From positions 2,891,016 through 2,955,015 of the forward strand of contig NW_006921536.1 in NCBI RefSeq assembly GCF_000340215.1: a stretch of 64,000 nt of DNA. The letters run 5' to 3'. Numbering within the stretch: the first letter of the stretch is position 1; every line of letters begins with the position of its first letter. Made by a program: the position numbers and the translations under genes. This document shows positions 22,733 through 34,803 of this stretch, one piece after another. The notes below the pieces were generated by a model, which worked only from the letters and a program-made list of their open reading frames with translations, was not told the DNA's origin and did not search any database. The DNA is from Pseudocercospora fijiensis CIRAD86. Taxonomy: Eukaryota > Ascomycota > Dothideomycetes > Mycosphaerellales > Mycosphaerellaceae.

Positions 22733-23579
22733 TGTGATGGTGATGTGATGGGAGAGGTTTGGAGGAGGAGAGGAGAAGTGAGGGTTATGGACTCTTATCT
22801 TTGTGAGGTGAGAGGGAGGAATTGGGTTGGGTTGCCAGCTGTTATTTTTTTTTTCACAAATGTGGTGCGGAGTTGGAGATGTATTGGTATGCTTATGAAG
22901 TTTCCTTATTCTGGAGAGGTTTCGTTGAGGATGAGGTCGGAGTGTCGAAGGGCGTATTGGTTGCCGACAATGGGTCGGCTTGCCGACGGACGGGCCGAGT
23001 CTTTGGCCATGGTAGCCTTCTGTTCAAGGCGAGGATTCAACAGAATTGTATCGGCAGAACCACCGATCTCTTATCAACAAAGGCTTTCACGGCAGCAATT
23101 GTGATGCCCTCCTCACGATTAGATTGTTTATTTATTCATTTCGTGGTCGGCGTCGGCGTCGGCGGGACTTTCTGCCGAACTTCTTTATAATACTCACGCC
23201 GTCTTGGGCTTACGACTGCAACCTTCCAGCACCATTTACAAATTCTCGGCGAACAGACGAGATGCAAAGTGAAGTGATCTGGATGCAGCAATGTGGTCAA
23301 GTAAGTTTCGCAAAGAGTCGAGTCATGCTGGCAGGAATCAACGAACATGGCCGCCGTACACTTAGAGCTTTGGGTAAGAGTTTTGAATCTGCATATGTAC
23401 TGTAGCGACTGCAGTTCTCACAAGTGTCAATCCATGCCTCTGCGTTTTTGGTACAGTTCCATCCTAATACATCCATACATGCATACATCGTCGAGTCATG
23501 TGCTTCGTTTCTAGCTCTATTAATCATCATCATCATCCTCCTCCTCCTCATCTGTCCCTTTCCACTCTTCCCTCACGTC
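22733..23579. other. Intergenic region
   Basis: The region contains short plus-strand frames of 70-130 codons with no domain character, a T9 run near 22847, and CAT/CTC microsatellite-like stretches at about 23525-23550 just past the 3' end of the MFS gene. I see no gene here. Confidence 0.4.
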
Positions 23580-25571
23580 TCAAGATTCTGCAAATTTGCT
23601 TCGCTTCCTGAGATTCGCCCCAAAGAAATACAGGACGTATATGCCGATTGAGCACGCGACCATACAGAAACCCAGCAGACTGACGCCCCAGTCCACACCC
23701 AAATTGTCGAACATTGGGATGGCGAAGATAACCGCGCCGGCGGCCAGTAAAGATCTAGAGAGACCGTTCGCTGCGAAAAGCGAGCCTATGTAACGTGGGT
23801 AGCAGAAGGGCAAGTAGATAAACACGCATTGCGCGATGATGAAGTTGCCCATCATCGATATCGAGACTCCGATCATAGGCGCGATCCAGTGGATCGATGC
23901 ACGAGATGTCCATGCTAGGAGAAATAGGTATCAGTTCACCGTTCCTGATAAAACAAAAATCGGCACTGCGACTGCGCATGACTTATGTATACTCACCGAA
24001 GACAAACAATCCAGCAGGAATCGTCCAAGTGAAGATTAATCCTGGAACCAGACGTGCTTCAGGCGGGACGTTTTCCAATTGCATTTTGGCCATCTGCTGA
24101 TCGGCGTAGAAGTAGAAGTAGCTACACCACACGATGATGGCCAGGAAACTTCCTACGGCCATGCACAGGAAGGCTGCGCCCATGATGCCGAAGCTGAAAT
24201 GGTAGATCTCGCCGAAGACGATCGGAAAGGATTCGAAAAAGGAATAGTAGATCCCGTAGACGAGGCTGCGAGGTGTCAGCTTGCACTCTATGAATGCAGC
24301 GAGGTCAAGATCAGGCTTACGCGAGATATATGGTCGTATACAGAACGGCTGGGTCTTTCATATTGATTTCCCACGGCTTGACCAGAGCTGCGAACAGGAC
24401 TTCTTTGGTGCGCTTCGTCTTGGCTTTAATTTCCGACTCGGCCATGAGATCATTGCGACCGGTCAGCTTGCGCAGGCGTTGTGCTCGACGGAGAAGAATT
24501 TGGTCGTGGGATGTTTCCGGAAGGAAGAAGAACATTGCCAACCAGGTCGGTCCTGCAATCAGCAAATTCTCGTAGAATGGCCAGCGCCAATTCGCTTCTG
24601 CTGCGAAGTTGCTGAGTAGAGGACCGAGTGACTGCGATTTCATCTGTCAGCTGGAGCGTCCGCCATGATTGATGTACATGGATCTTGTGTGGTCTGTACT
24701 CACAGGACCTGCAGATGCACCACCCGCCCAAATCGCGATCGCGTAAGGCATCTGCATCGCAGTGCAGAAATCTCCATAACTCGCTGCCCCAGTCGTCAAT
24801 GCAGGCGAGCCAGCAACACCAAGGAAGAATCTTAGCACTAACATTCCCGCGAAGTTGTCGACAAATGCGATTGGGATGGCAAGCATGCAGAAAAGGAAGA
24901 AACCGATCACATATGGCGGGTTTCGTCCAATCCAAGGAATTTCGGAAAGAGGTGACATGATGAGTGGACCGGTGCCGTATCCAAGGATATAGATCGACAG
25001 ACCGACACTGGACGCCACACGGCCGAGATTCCATCTCTCCATCATCTCAGGAATCGCTGCGGTGTATAGGGATGCTGCGATGTAGATGGCTAGCGTGTAT
25101 TGCAAGATGATCCAGCCGACCCATAGCTTCTTGCGGATAGGCCAGTTGTGGGGATTTTCTGAATCCGTGTCTTCAAAGACAATGGGTGTTAGCAGATCAG
25201 GAATGCTGGCCATCAGAAGCTATATTACCTGAATACCATGTCACCACGATCGTGACTCCAGACTCGGTTCGTCGCGGAGAGACTTGCTCGCGCCTTCCAC
25301 TCTCGAAAGCTTGATCTCCATCCCCAGCGAGCGATGCTTTCTCGAGGTCATCGTCGTCTTCAGGCGGCTTGTCGTCGCTGATAGCTTCGCTGGGAACTCC
25401 CGATATGACCTCTGATCGTCGCTTATTACGCTCTGCGGGATGGAGATATTCCGCGGGAATCTGAAAGCCGGGCTCTTCTTCTGGATACTTGAAATATTTG
25501 TTGCCAGATGCGGATCGAACGAGTTGTCCAAAGAACGAGTCACGAAAGACCTGCTTCATTATTGTGAGCAT
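23580..25571 (-). CDS. MFS drug:H+ antiporter, DHA1/FLR1-like
   Basis: Five exons on the minus strand (25571-25229, 25170-24704, 24631-24321, 24265-23997, 23914-23580) splice in phase to 574 residues. The N terminus (VFRDSFFGQLVRSASGNKYF, then YPEEEPGFQIP) is the hallmark of FLR1/CaMDR1-type multidrug transporters and precedes an acidic cytosolic linker and the DSENPHNWP motif ahead of the first helix. Twelve hydrophobic segments follow. The loop between the halves carries LPETSHDQILLRRAQRLRKL, and the C-terminal half contains YIGSLFAANGLSRSLLAAGA. Such proteins export toxins and fungicides, or self-made metabolites, across the plasma membrane by proton antiport. The first ATG (25571) gives MLTIMKQV; the second Met (25559) is equally possible. 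It lies next to a nitronate monooxygenase gene. Confidence 0.88.
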
Positions 25572-26694
25572 GGACCAGAAGGTGATGAATGGACTTGACT
25601 CGAGCAAGGAAAGGCTTCTTAGCAAAAGGCAGACCGATGCTTCGTAGGAACAGTGGCTTGAAGGAAGGAAACTTTCGAACATTCTCGGAGACGGATCGTG
25701 TGCAGGGGAGTCTTTCCGTTGCTGTATAGTAAGCTTTGGATTACTGTATGATAAAAGGACGGTGACCTCCCGGGCGGACCTTGGTTTCGAGCACATAGTT
25801 ACTGACTTCCTGAGCAATAGTGTCCGAGACCCTTGTAGGGTTGCAGTTTCGGATGTGAGTCTCGCGCTGACCTGCACATCCAGCCGTCCTCAACCAAGAC
25901 GATCTTTGACGGATTGGTCCGGGATGCAGATCCTGGCCAGTTGACACACGAAAGCGACGTGACTGCAGGGCAGAATTGCACGGTCAATCGGTCAACGTGA
26001 TAAGCAGGTGGCTTTTCAAGTGTGTGTTACCGATATCTGGTGTTCTGCAACTTGATCGGCTTTGAATGTGATGTATCCGGAGTATACAGGAAGCACAAGA
26101 CGCACACATCTCACAAGTCTTGGCGGCGTCAGCACCCAATGTAGGCATTGCGCAGTGCAGCACATGCAAGGATCTGCACTTGGAGGATTAGTCAAACTGC
26201 CACTATCCCTCCCACCCGCACCCGCGTCATCACCGCCTTTGGGTCTCTGTCTCGTTCGGAGTCGTTCCAACGAGCAAGGTTGGCGGTCAAGATGCACCGC
26301 GTGCATGCGTAGGAAAGTCTACGGCGTTCAAGCCCTGGTACATGGTGAGGAGAACTGCATGATTGTGGCGATACCAGATATTGAATCCGAGAGACAAGTT
26401 CAGAAGTAGAATGTTGTAATAGCTCGTACCATAGGTCCTTGTGGAACAAGAGAAATGCCGCTGCTAAGTCTTCACGAGTCCTTGAGAATCAGATGTACCG
26501 CGTGGACGGAGGACTTATGTGGCATAGGCGCCAATATCCGTTGGTACTTACTGTATGTTTTCCACGAGATCGTAAGGCTCTGCAGCCGCGCATCGGCGTG
26601 CGTGCCTGATACTCGTGCTTCTTGGACGACGAATGCGAATGCGGCTGTCGATGGAAATCTTGGTAATTATGCAGCGCTATCACATATGATAAAT
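25572..26694. other. Intergenic region
   Basis: About 1.1 kb between the 5' end of the MFS gene and the 3' end of the nitronate monooxygenase gene, both on the minus strand. It must hold the MFS promoter. Open frames here (up to 115 codons) have no protein-family features and no plausible splice partners. No repeat is visible. Confidence 0.4.
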
Positions 26695-27847
<1,153 letters not shown>

Positions 27848-28405
27848 GGCCGCTGCTGTGTGTATGTTCTATCCCCGTACCGTAGCTGATAGCCGCAAAG
27901 AACAATGGGAGTGACGACGGAAGACCAGATAGAAGAAAGGAGGTCGTGTCTACTAACGAGAGTCAGGAACCGGCTATGTATTCACTTACATTTGTCTTCA
28001 TCACCCTCGCCCTCGCGATCTCCACGCTTCTGCTATACTAAGCCGAGGTCATCAGCTGCCCTGCTTGTCCGGAGGAAGATTATTCGCTGCGGACTTCACT
28101 CCGTCCGGCCATGTGACGGCAATCACGGTAATTTCTGTTTTCACTTCGGCCGGCTTTCACATGCCTGACAACTTCGGATCGGCCTCGCTCGGCCATCGAA
28201 GCGCCTTCTCTTCATCCAATCTATCTGGTCGTTAATCAAAATGGTATCGACTTCCATCGGACTGAAAGCCTGCCCGGAAGCTGCATTATGTCTGGGGTCG
28301 CTGATGGAGCATAATTCGGTCTGGAAACAAGACTTCTGAGTCCTGACATGGGAAGTACGACTCGAGCCGATGCAGCCGTAGCGGGCACCGAGTCTTCGCC
28401 GGGAG

Positions 28406-28436
<31 letters not shown>

Positions 28437-29683
28437 GCAATAACAACATGATGACTCTGCAAGTCTGCATCGAGTTTCAGGAACTTTGTCTGGTCTGCCA
28501 TGTCTTCTGCGCTGTCATGCTGAACACATATCCAGAGCCGGGCTTTTTCAGCTGACGATCAGCAATAGATTGTATGTCTGGTTGAAGGACTTGGGGCGTC
28601 TGGTTCACGCGCATTATCGAGCATGCACGAATGACGAGACTGAGCTAGCGATCCAAGAAGTCAGAGACCCCGAGCCCCCTTCGAATGCGTCCTTCGTAAG
28701 CTAGTTAATCGCTCCGAGCGTCCCACGGTCAGGCACAATCAAGCAAGATATTATTGTAGGTATGAGCGTATAAATTTCATTCAAGTACGAGTACAAGAGA
28801 ACGCAGGCCATCGAATACCGCCTACACGTTCTTGAAGTTGGATCTGGCGCAACCCCTATTCACTGGAAGTACGAAGCATGGAAATTAGAAGCCAAATGGA
28901 CTTCCATCTACAGCAGAAACATATGTATTTAGCCCCGTGGAAACGGTGCAAGCCTATAGACTCCGTTACCTCTCCATCTACGTTTCCCTGAACTAGAGGC
29001 TGAAATGAAGCAGAGCATAACCAGCAGCATCAAACGAGGTATCTCAGCGCCGCTGTCTCGACCCGAATATGTACGATCATAACCTTGAACACTCGTCGAC
29101 CGCCAATTTTACCCAGAAAAATACGCCTCCTCGGCTCGGTCGCTGAGTCTGGATGTTTCTGCCATGTCTGACTTTGCCATCGACAGCCATGCAATATTCC
29201 CGGTGCTGTCCAGCCTGGACTGTATGTGCAGGTCGATGTCGGTATCGTTAATATCTGGATTCTGGAGGCATATTGAACGATGCTGAGATCTGCCGAACGA
29301 GAGCCGAAATCGGCCCGAATTTCGGGAGTGGCCGAAACCGAGTCCGAGTCAAGGAAACGGAATAGACAATGCAGCCTCTATCATCCTACACCTGAATGTC
29401 ACAACCACCTATAAATCGTCGCGGTGAAACGAGAATGACATCAGCAATGCGAGGCGCAGTATATGCTACGGTAACAGCCATTCGATCTAGGTGGTGGCGT
29501 GGTGCCAAAGTTCTCCTCGCGCCGTGATATGCCGGCACATACTGTACAAGCATGCTGGTCAACTACCGGTATGTGTGGCGCCTGAAATAATGACCAGTCC
29601 AAGCATTCATTCCCCCCACACCGACATACACTTGGGGACAGGCCCACGGTCGTGAGCATCACTTCAGCATCATTCTTGCGGCC
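27848..29683. other. Long intergenic region
   Basis: About 1.8 kb without a gene I can support. It separates the divergent nitronate monooxygenase remnant and the sugar-type transporter, so it holds the promoters of both. A CAA-type microsatellite lies at 28406-28447. Frames running through it give meaningless poly-Leu or poly-Val. A weak SCQACESRP string at about 28150 is not a zinc cluster. The stretch 28700-29640 has no long open frame on either strand. Confidence 0.45.
28406..28447. repeat. (CAA)n microsatellite
   Basis: Perfect AAC/CAA trinucleotide run of about ten units followed by a degenerate end (CAGCAATAACAAC). It lies in the intergenic region and is not in a supported gene. Confidence 0.9.
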
Positions 29684-31547
29684 ATGTTGCCTTGGACAGC
29701 GCTCGCCTCGGTGGCAGCTGCCTCTCTGGCAGGTAAGGAGCCTCAGAGCTCGATTCAAACAGCCTCAGCATGCTGACTTATGTGCAGCACTCGCACTTGG
29801 CCTTGATGTTGGTATGATATCAAGCACGTAGGCATCATTTGAGAAGAATGAGGTAGAGCTCCTGCTGAGAATCTTAGCCTCGTTCAGCCATCGTTCCTCT
29901 CGTACTTCGACAAACCCTCGCCATCAGCCATAGGAGGCATTGTCTCAGCATTCGCAGCCGGCGCCTGTTTTGGCGCTCTCTCCTCGGCTCTGATCACTGA
30001 TCGACATGGACGCCTCTGGGGTCTACGCATTGGCTCTCTTATTGCCGTCATTGGAGCCGCCTTCCAAGCTGGAGCGGTACATGTTAGCGAGATTCATGCA
30101 CTGATCAGTATCAAATACAGCCTTGATAACCGTTGACGTAGGTTGCCATGCTCATTATCGGGCGGCTGGTGAATGGTTTCGGCGCGGGAATCCTCACCGC
30201 GACTTTCCCTGTCTACGCCTCCGAAGTTGCTCCCCCGAACATTCGTGGTGCTTTGGGTGGTTTCCAAATGGTGAGCTGTTCATAGGGTTTCTGAAATGGT
30301 GCTAATGCTGTCGACCGAAGCTCATGATCAGTGCTGCGATTTTCATCGCCATAGCGACAGGCTATGGATTTGGAACGTCGTTCACAAACGACGCTCAATG
30401 GTATGGAATCGGTGCTAGACGACGGGAGTCCAGCTGACAGTGCGCATATAGGCGAGGACCACTTGCGATTCAGGCTGCGCCTCTGCTGTTGCTCGTACCT
30501 GCTTCATTTTTCATACCAGAGACTCCTCGATACCTCATCTCCAAGGACAAGGAAGATGAAGCGTATCGCACCTTAAGGCGATTACATCGCGGGTGCACCG
30601 AAGCCTTCATCGAAGGCGAGATTACGGAAATGGTCGATCAGATTCAAGCCGAACGAGCCATATTCACACCAACCTGGATAGAGATCTTCCAACGCCCTTC
30701 TTGGCGTCGTCGTATCCTGCTTATAGCCGGACTACAGATCATGGCTCAGCTTACAGGGATAAATTGTATCCAGTACTACGCATCAAGCATCTACGAGCGA
30801 CTAGGCTTCAGTACATTTGACGCCCTCAAGCTAAATCTCATCTACGGAGCCTTTGGACTCATTTTCAACATATTCTGGGTGCTCACTGTTGATCGGCTTC
30901 CTCGCATTCGCCTCATCATCGCATCTTTGGCCCTGATGTGTGCAGCTTTGTTGACTCAAGCGGTCCTCTCCGGTGTTTACGAGAAGCGGAGCTATGTCCC
31001 AGCGAATGCTCTCCGAGCTCAAGTGGCCATGTTCTTCGTGTTCAATCTCGGGTTCATGGCAATGGGAATGCTTACATGGCTGATACCTCCTGAGATGTGT
31101 CCAATGGTCATGAGGTGAGCCGGCATCCTCAGTAGTTTCTGACAGGTCTAACTTCCTTCTCCTAGAGCCAAAGCCAATGCGGTGTCTGTCGCAGTGAACT
31201 ATGTCGCAGGCCTCGTCGTGGCACAAGTTGCGCCAATCGGTCTCGCCCACATCGGCTTCAAATTCTTCTTCCTCTTCGTGGCCTGCGACGTGGTGTCAAT
31301 CCCAATTCTGTATTTCTTCTACCCAGAGTAAGCGTCCCGTGCAATACATGGTCAAGAAGACAGTTTCTAATCGTTCGATCACAGAACCTCGAAGCTTTCT
31401 TTGGAGGAGATGAATGTCAAGTTCGCAGATGAGATTGTTGACCACCTGGAGAAGATCGCACCGGAATATCATTCGCAACGCGCCCCCGATGCGCCAACGA
31501 AGAGTGATGCTAAGAAGGTCGAGATTACATTGGTTGAAGAGAGGTGA
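29684..31547 (+). CDS. MFS sugar-porter family transporter
   Basis: Eight exons: 29684-29732, 29788-29827, 29878-30076, 30142-30270, 30321-30400, 30452-31114, 31166-31327 and 31385-31547. Every border is GT-AG and every phase closes, giving 494 residues. Family marks: an early GLDVGMISS motif, the DRHGRLWG loop (RXGRR-like), [15 protein letters not shown] after helix 4-5, [16 protein letters not shown] before the central loop, [17 protein letters not shown] in helix 7 and a final [14 protein letters not shown]. These place it among fungal hexose or related sugar H+ symporters of the plasma membrane; the substrate cannot be told. The introns are unusually many and small for the gene length. 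Its neighbours are decayed oxidoreductase genes, so it may once have belonged to a catabolic or metabolite cluster. Confidence 0.9.
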
Positions 31548-31854
31548 AATCCTGAATGGCCACTCTAGCTCCGGTTGATTGGGTATAATAATATGGTTCC
31601 AAGTTTGGATTGAAGGTACCCACTGATGAAGCCAAATCTCAATCGGGTAATATCTGAATAAGGTTGGCTCTCTGTTCTGTCGTCGAACTGCCGTGGTCAC
31701 AACTCCGCACACATCCCAGCAATATGGAACATATCAAACCCCGACATTTACCGGAGCCCTATGGAACAAAATCTACTTGTGTGTACGGTATACGTGTGAG
31801 TACTACTCAGGTCGATCCGTACGCTTCCCATCCCTTCATCCAACCAGCGCCAAG

Positions 31855-32440
31855 ATGTCTTCATCTCAACCTTGGCATTCCTCCCGGGTCCATCCACCTG
31901 GATCACTGATCATAATCACAGGCGCAGGTGACTAGATGCAGAGAAATGTGCCGTGAACCAGCTTTGTCAAGAATTCAATCAGGCTCCGGAATCGGCATGG
32001 CCGCAGCCCAACAAGGCTATAAAGTCGCAGCCTGGGACATGGACGACTTAGGAATCTCCCGCACCAAAGAGCTCACGGGTCCAGGCCTTCCATCTCTTCC
32101 CAAATCTTTCCCGTCCCCCAACGATGTCTCTGAAGCCTTAGAAGTATCCCAAATCATCACCCGAGGTGGGAAAAACGTTCACTCGTACTTGTGAACAATG
32201 CAGGTCCAATCGCCATTGGCAAGTTCAGATGAGGCCCTTTCATGGAGATGACGATGGAGAACCGCTATGGATATGATTCGTTACCCTACCGAAGCTTTTC
32301 TTAGAACGAGTCCTGAACGAGGTGCGAGGATTGTTGATATTAGTTCGATTGTGGGAGCGCGGTTGGGAGGTGGTGGGTCTTGGTATTCTACTGCGAAAGC
32401 TGGTATTGTTGGGTATTGCAAGAATATGGCTCGTGTAGAC
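31855..32440 (+). pseudogene. Short-chain dehydrogenase/reductase (SDR) pseudogene
   Basis: An ATG exon (31855-31927) ends in ITGAG and splices across a normal intron to SGIGMAAAQQGYKVAAWDMD (from 31983), giving the TGxxxGIG NAD(P)-binding motif. Further pieces appear in shifting frames: LVNNAGPIAIGKF followed at once by a TGA, then ARIVDISSIVGARLGGGGS and WYSTAKAGIVGYCKNMA with the catalytic Ser...Tyr-x-x-x-Lys. At least two frame changes and the stop break the gene, and the usual roughly 60 C-terminal residues after the YxxxK helix are missing. The end runs into the antisense C terminus of the SnoaL-like remnant. The original enzyme was probably a roughly 260-residue SDR. Confidence 0.8.
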
Positions 32441-33276
32441 GGAGGACTTTCAATATCAGAGCAGTACTCATTTCCACAATTGAGCTTGGTCTGTGTTTTG
32501 CCATGATGGGCCGTCATAATGCTCGTATGGTGGAGGACAACCTGGGATGGAGTCTTGGATGCTTTCTGGGGTGTATGGGTTGTGGTAGGTTGTTGGCTCG
32601 ATGTCGGGGGAGCTTGGTAGAGGTGTGTAAGTCTGGTTTTCTCTCTTGAACTCGTAGAATGTAACGGACGTACTTTGGTAATGGACCCTTGAATAGCCAC
32701 GATTGATCTTCGACCCAGCCTTTGTGATGATTGCACTGTCATCAATCGTTAGTGGATATGCTCATGAGAGAATCTCTAGCCGTACCTTGATAGTTCGGTA
32801 CCAATGAAAATGCCATATCTTCCAATCATCCCCCTTCTTGATAAAGTCGATCGCATAAGCACCAAAGAGCCAAATTGGTTCTGGCCCTGCGTCCGACATG
32901 ACTGCTTGTACGCTTGGAGATCGCCATGTTCCTTTGGCAGTTTTACCATCACCAGCAACTTCGATCATCCCAGTCGTGAGGAACGGGAAGAGGAGATTGC
33001 CTTTTAGAGTCGCAGATCCGAACTGGTCTTGAAATAGTGTGGTTATGGCAACTTTTCCGCGGTAGACACCACGATCTCCGACTTCTACGGACACATCTGG
33101 TTCGTCGAGTGCGAAGAAACTTAATGTATTGTGCATGTTCTTGGCTACGTGGTTGATTGGCAGCGCAGCTGCCAATCTAGACACCGCGGCCACCGCCCGC
33201 GAAAATCCAAGTTGTCCGCCAAGACCGAAATGATTGGCTAAGAAATTTCGCAGAAGTAATATGCAATCAAAGATTG

Positions 33277-33383
33277 AAGGGAAATTTGACTTACCCCGGA
33301 TTTTAGCGTAGAACGTCAATCGAAACAAATATTAAAGGGAAATTTAACTTACCCCGGATTTTAGCATAGAACGTAAATCGAAA
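33277..33383. repeat. Tandem 49-bp direct repeat inside element copy A
   Basis: Two 49-bp copies (33277-33325 and 33335-33383) share AAGGGAAATTT, CTTACCCCGGATTTTAGC and TAGAACGT. They differ at a few bases, two of which are G-to-A changes in the second copy (GACTT to AACTT, GCGTAG to GCATAG), compatible with RIP on the opposite strand. A further weaker match follows at about 33388. The same pair occurs in copy B. Confidence 0.8.
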
Positions 33384-34434
33384 GCGCTTAACGAATCCCG
33401 GATATAAGCGTAATACGCTAATAAAAATTTAGTAGGAGCTTAACGTATACTAAAGACCTAGATATAGCTATATCCTACTAAATATAAAGCCTATCGACTA
33501 GTATAAAGGTCCCCGTAGCGAAAATATTAGTAAGATTACTAATAGTACTATTAATTTTAATAAAGCTATTAGTAGAGCTACTAGTAACTTTAGACTATTA
33601 GACTATTAGTAGGACTAGGTATTAAGAAAACTATTAACAAACCTATTAATTAAACTATTAGGTAAACTATTAGATAGACTATTAGATAAACTCTTAGCTA
33701 AACTATTAGTAAACCTAATAATAGAACTAATAATAAAACTAATAATAAAACTAATAACTCAAATAGTACTAATAGTAAAACTATTAGTAAAACTAATAAC
33801 TCAAATAGTACTAATAGTAAAACTATTAGTAAAACTACTAATAGGACTATTAATAAAACTACTAATAAAACTGTTAACAGAACTACTAATAAAACTACTA
33901 GTAAAACTACCAAGACTACGAGCTAGCCTACGAATAGGACTACTAATTAAAGTACTAAGACCACTAACTAAACTAGAAACAAAACTATTAACAAAACTAC
34001 TAATAAAACTATTAATAAAACTACTAATAAAACTATTAAAGAAACTACTAATAAAATACTAATTAAAATTTTCGTTAAACTGAAACTAGTAATCGAACTA
34101 CTAATTAAACTATTAATTAAATAGTTAATTAAGCTATTTATATAATTACTAATAAAACGACTAATTAAACTACTAGTTAAGCTACTAGTTAAACTACTTC
34201 TTAAACTACTAACGAAATTTTAAATTAAACCGTTACTAGTAATTAAAATACTAATCGAACTGCTAGCTAAACTACTAATTAAACTGCTAATCGATCTACT
34301 AATCGACCTACTAATCGACCTACTAATCGACCTATCTCTATTTAGAAGTTAGTAATTTAGTACTATATACTTTAAATTATATAATTTATCGGGGGACTAG
34401 CTACTAGTAAAATACTAATTAAAATTTCTATTAA

Positions 34435-34803
34435 ACTAAAACTACTAATTAAACTACTAATTAAACTATTGATTAAACTACTAATTAAACTACTAATTAA
34501 ACGGTTAGTTAAACTATTAATTAGACTATTAATTAAACTACTAATTAAACTATTAATCAAGCTATTAATTAAACTATTAATCAAACTATTAATCAAACTA
34601 TTAATTAAACTATTAATTAAACTATTAATTAAACTACTAATTAAACTATTAATCAAGCTATTAATTAAACTATTAATCAAACTATTAATCAAACTATTAA
34701 TCAAACTATTAATCAAACTATTTATTAAACTATTAATCAAACTATTAATTAAACTATTCATTAAACTATTAATTAAACTATTAATTAAACTATTAATCGA
34801 ACT
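34435..34803. repeat. 12-bp minisatellite (AAACTATTAATT)n in copy A
   Basis: About 30 consecutive 12-bp units of AAACTATTAATT with AATT/AATC and TTA/CTA variants. Because 12 is a multiple of three, the array is open on both strands and spells (KLLI)n or (INSL)n. These 121-129-codon frames are artefacts of the repeat. The TTAA versus TCAA variation inside otherwise identical units is a C/T transition at CpA, again RIP-like. Looser versions of the same unit extend over 33640-34340. Confidence 0.85.

Noticed and set aside
28406..28447. CRISPR-like or other structured array
   Set aside because: Simple trinucleotide repeat without spacers; the genome is fungal.
28141..28501. Poly-Leu/poly-Val frames and a SCQACESRP string suggesting a zinc-cluster protein
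   Set aside because: The runs come from the CAA microsatellite, and the two Cys are not followed by the rest of a Zn2Cys6 pattern.
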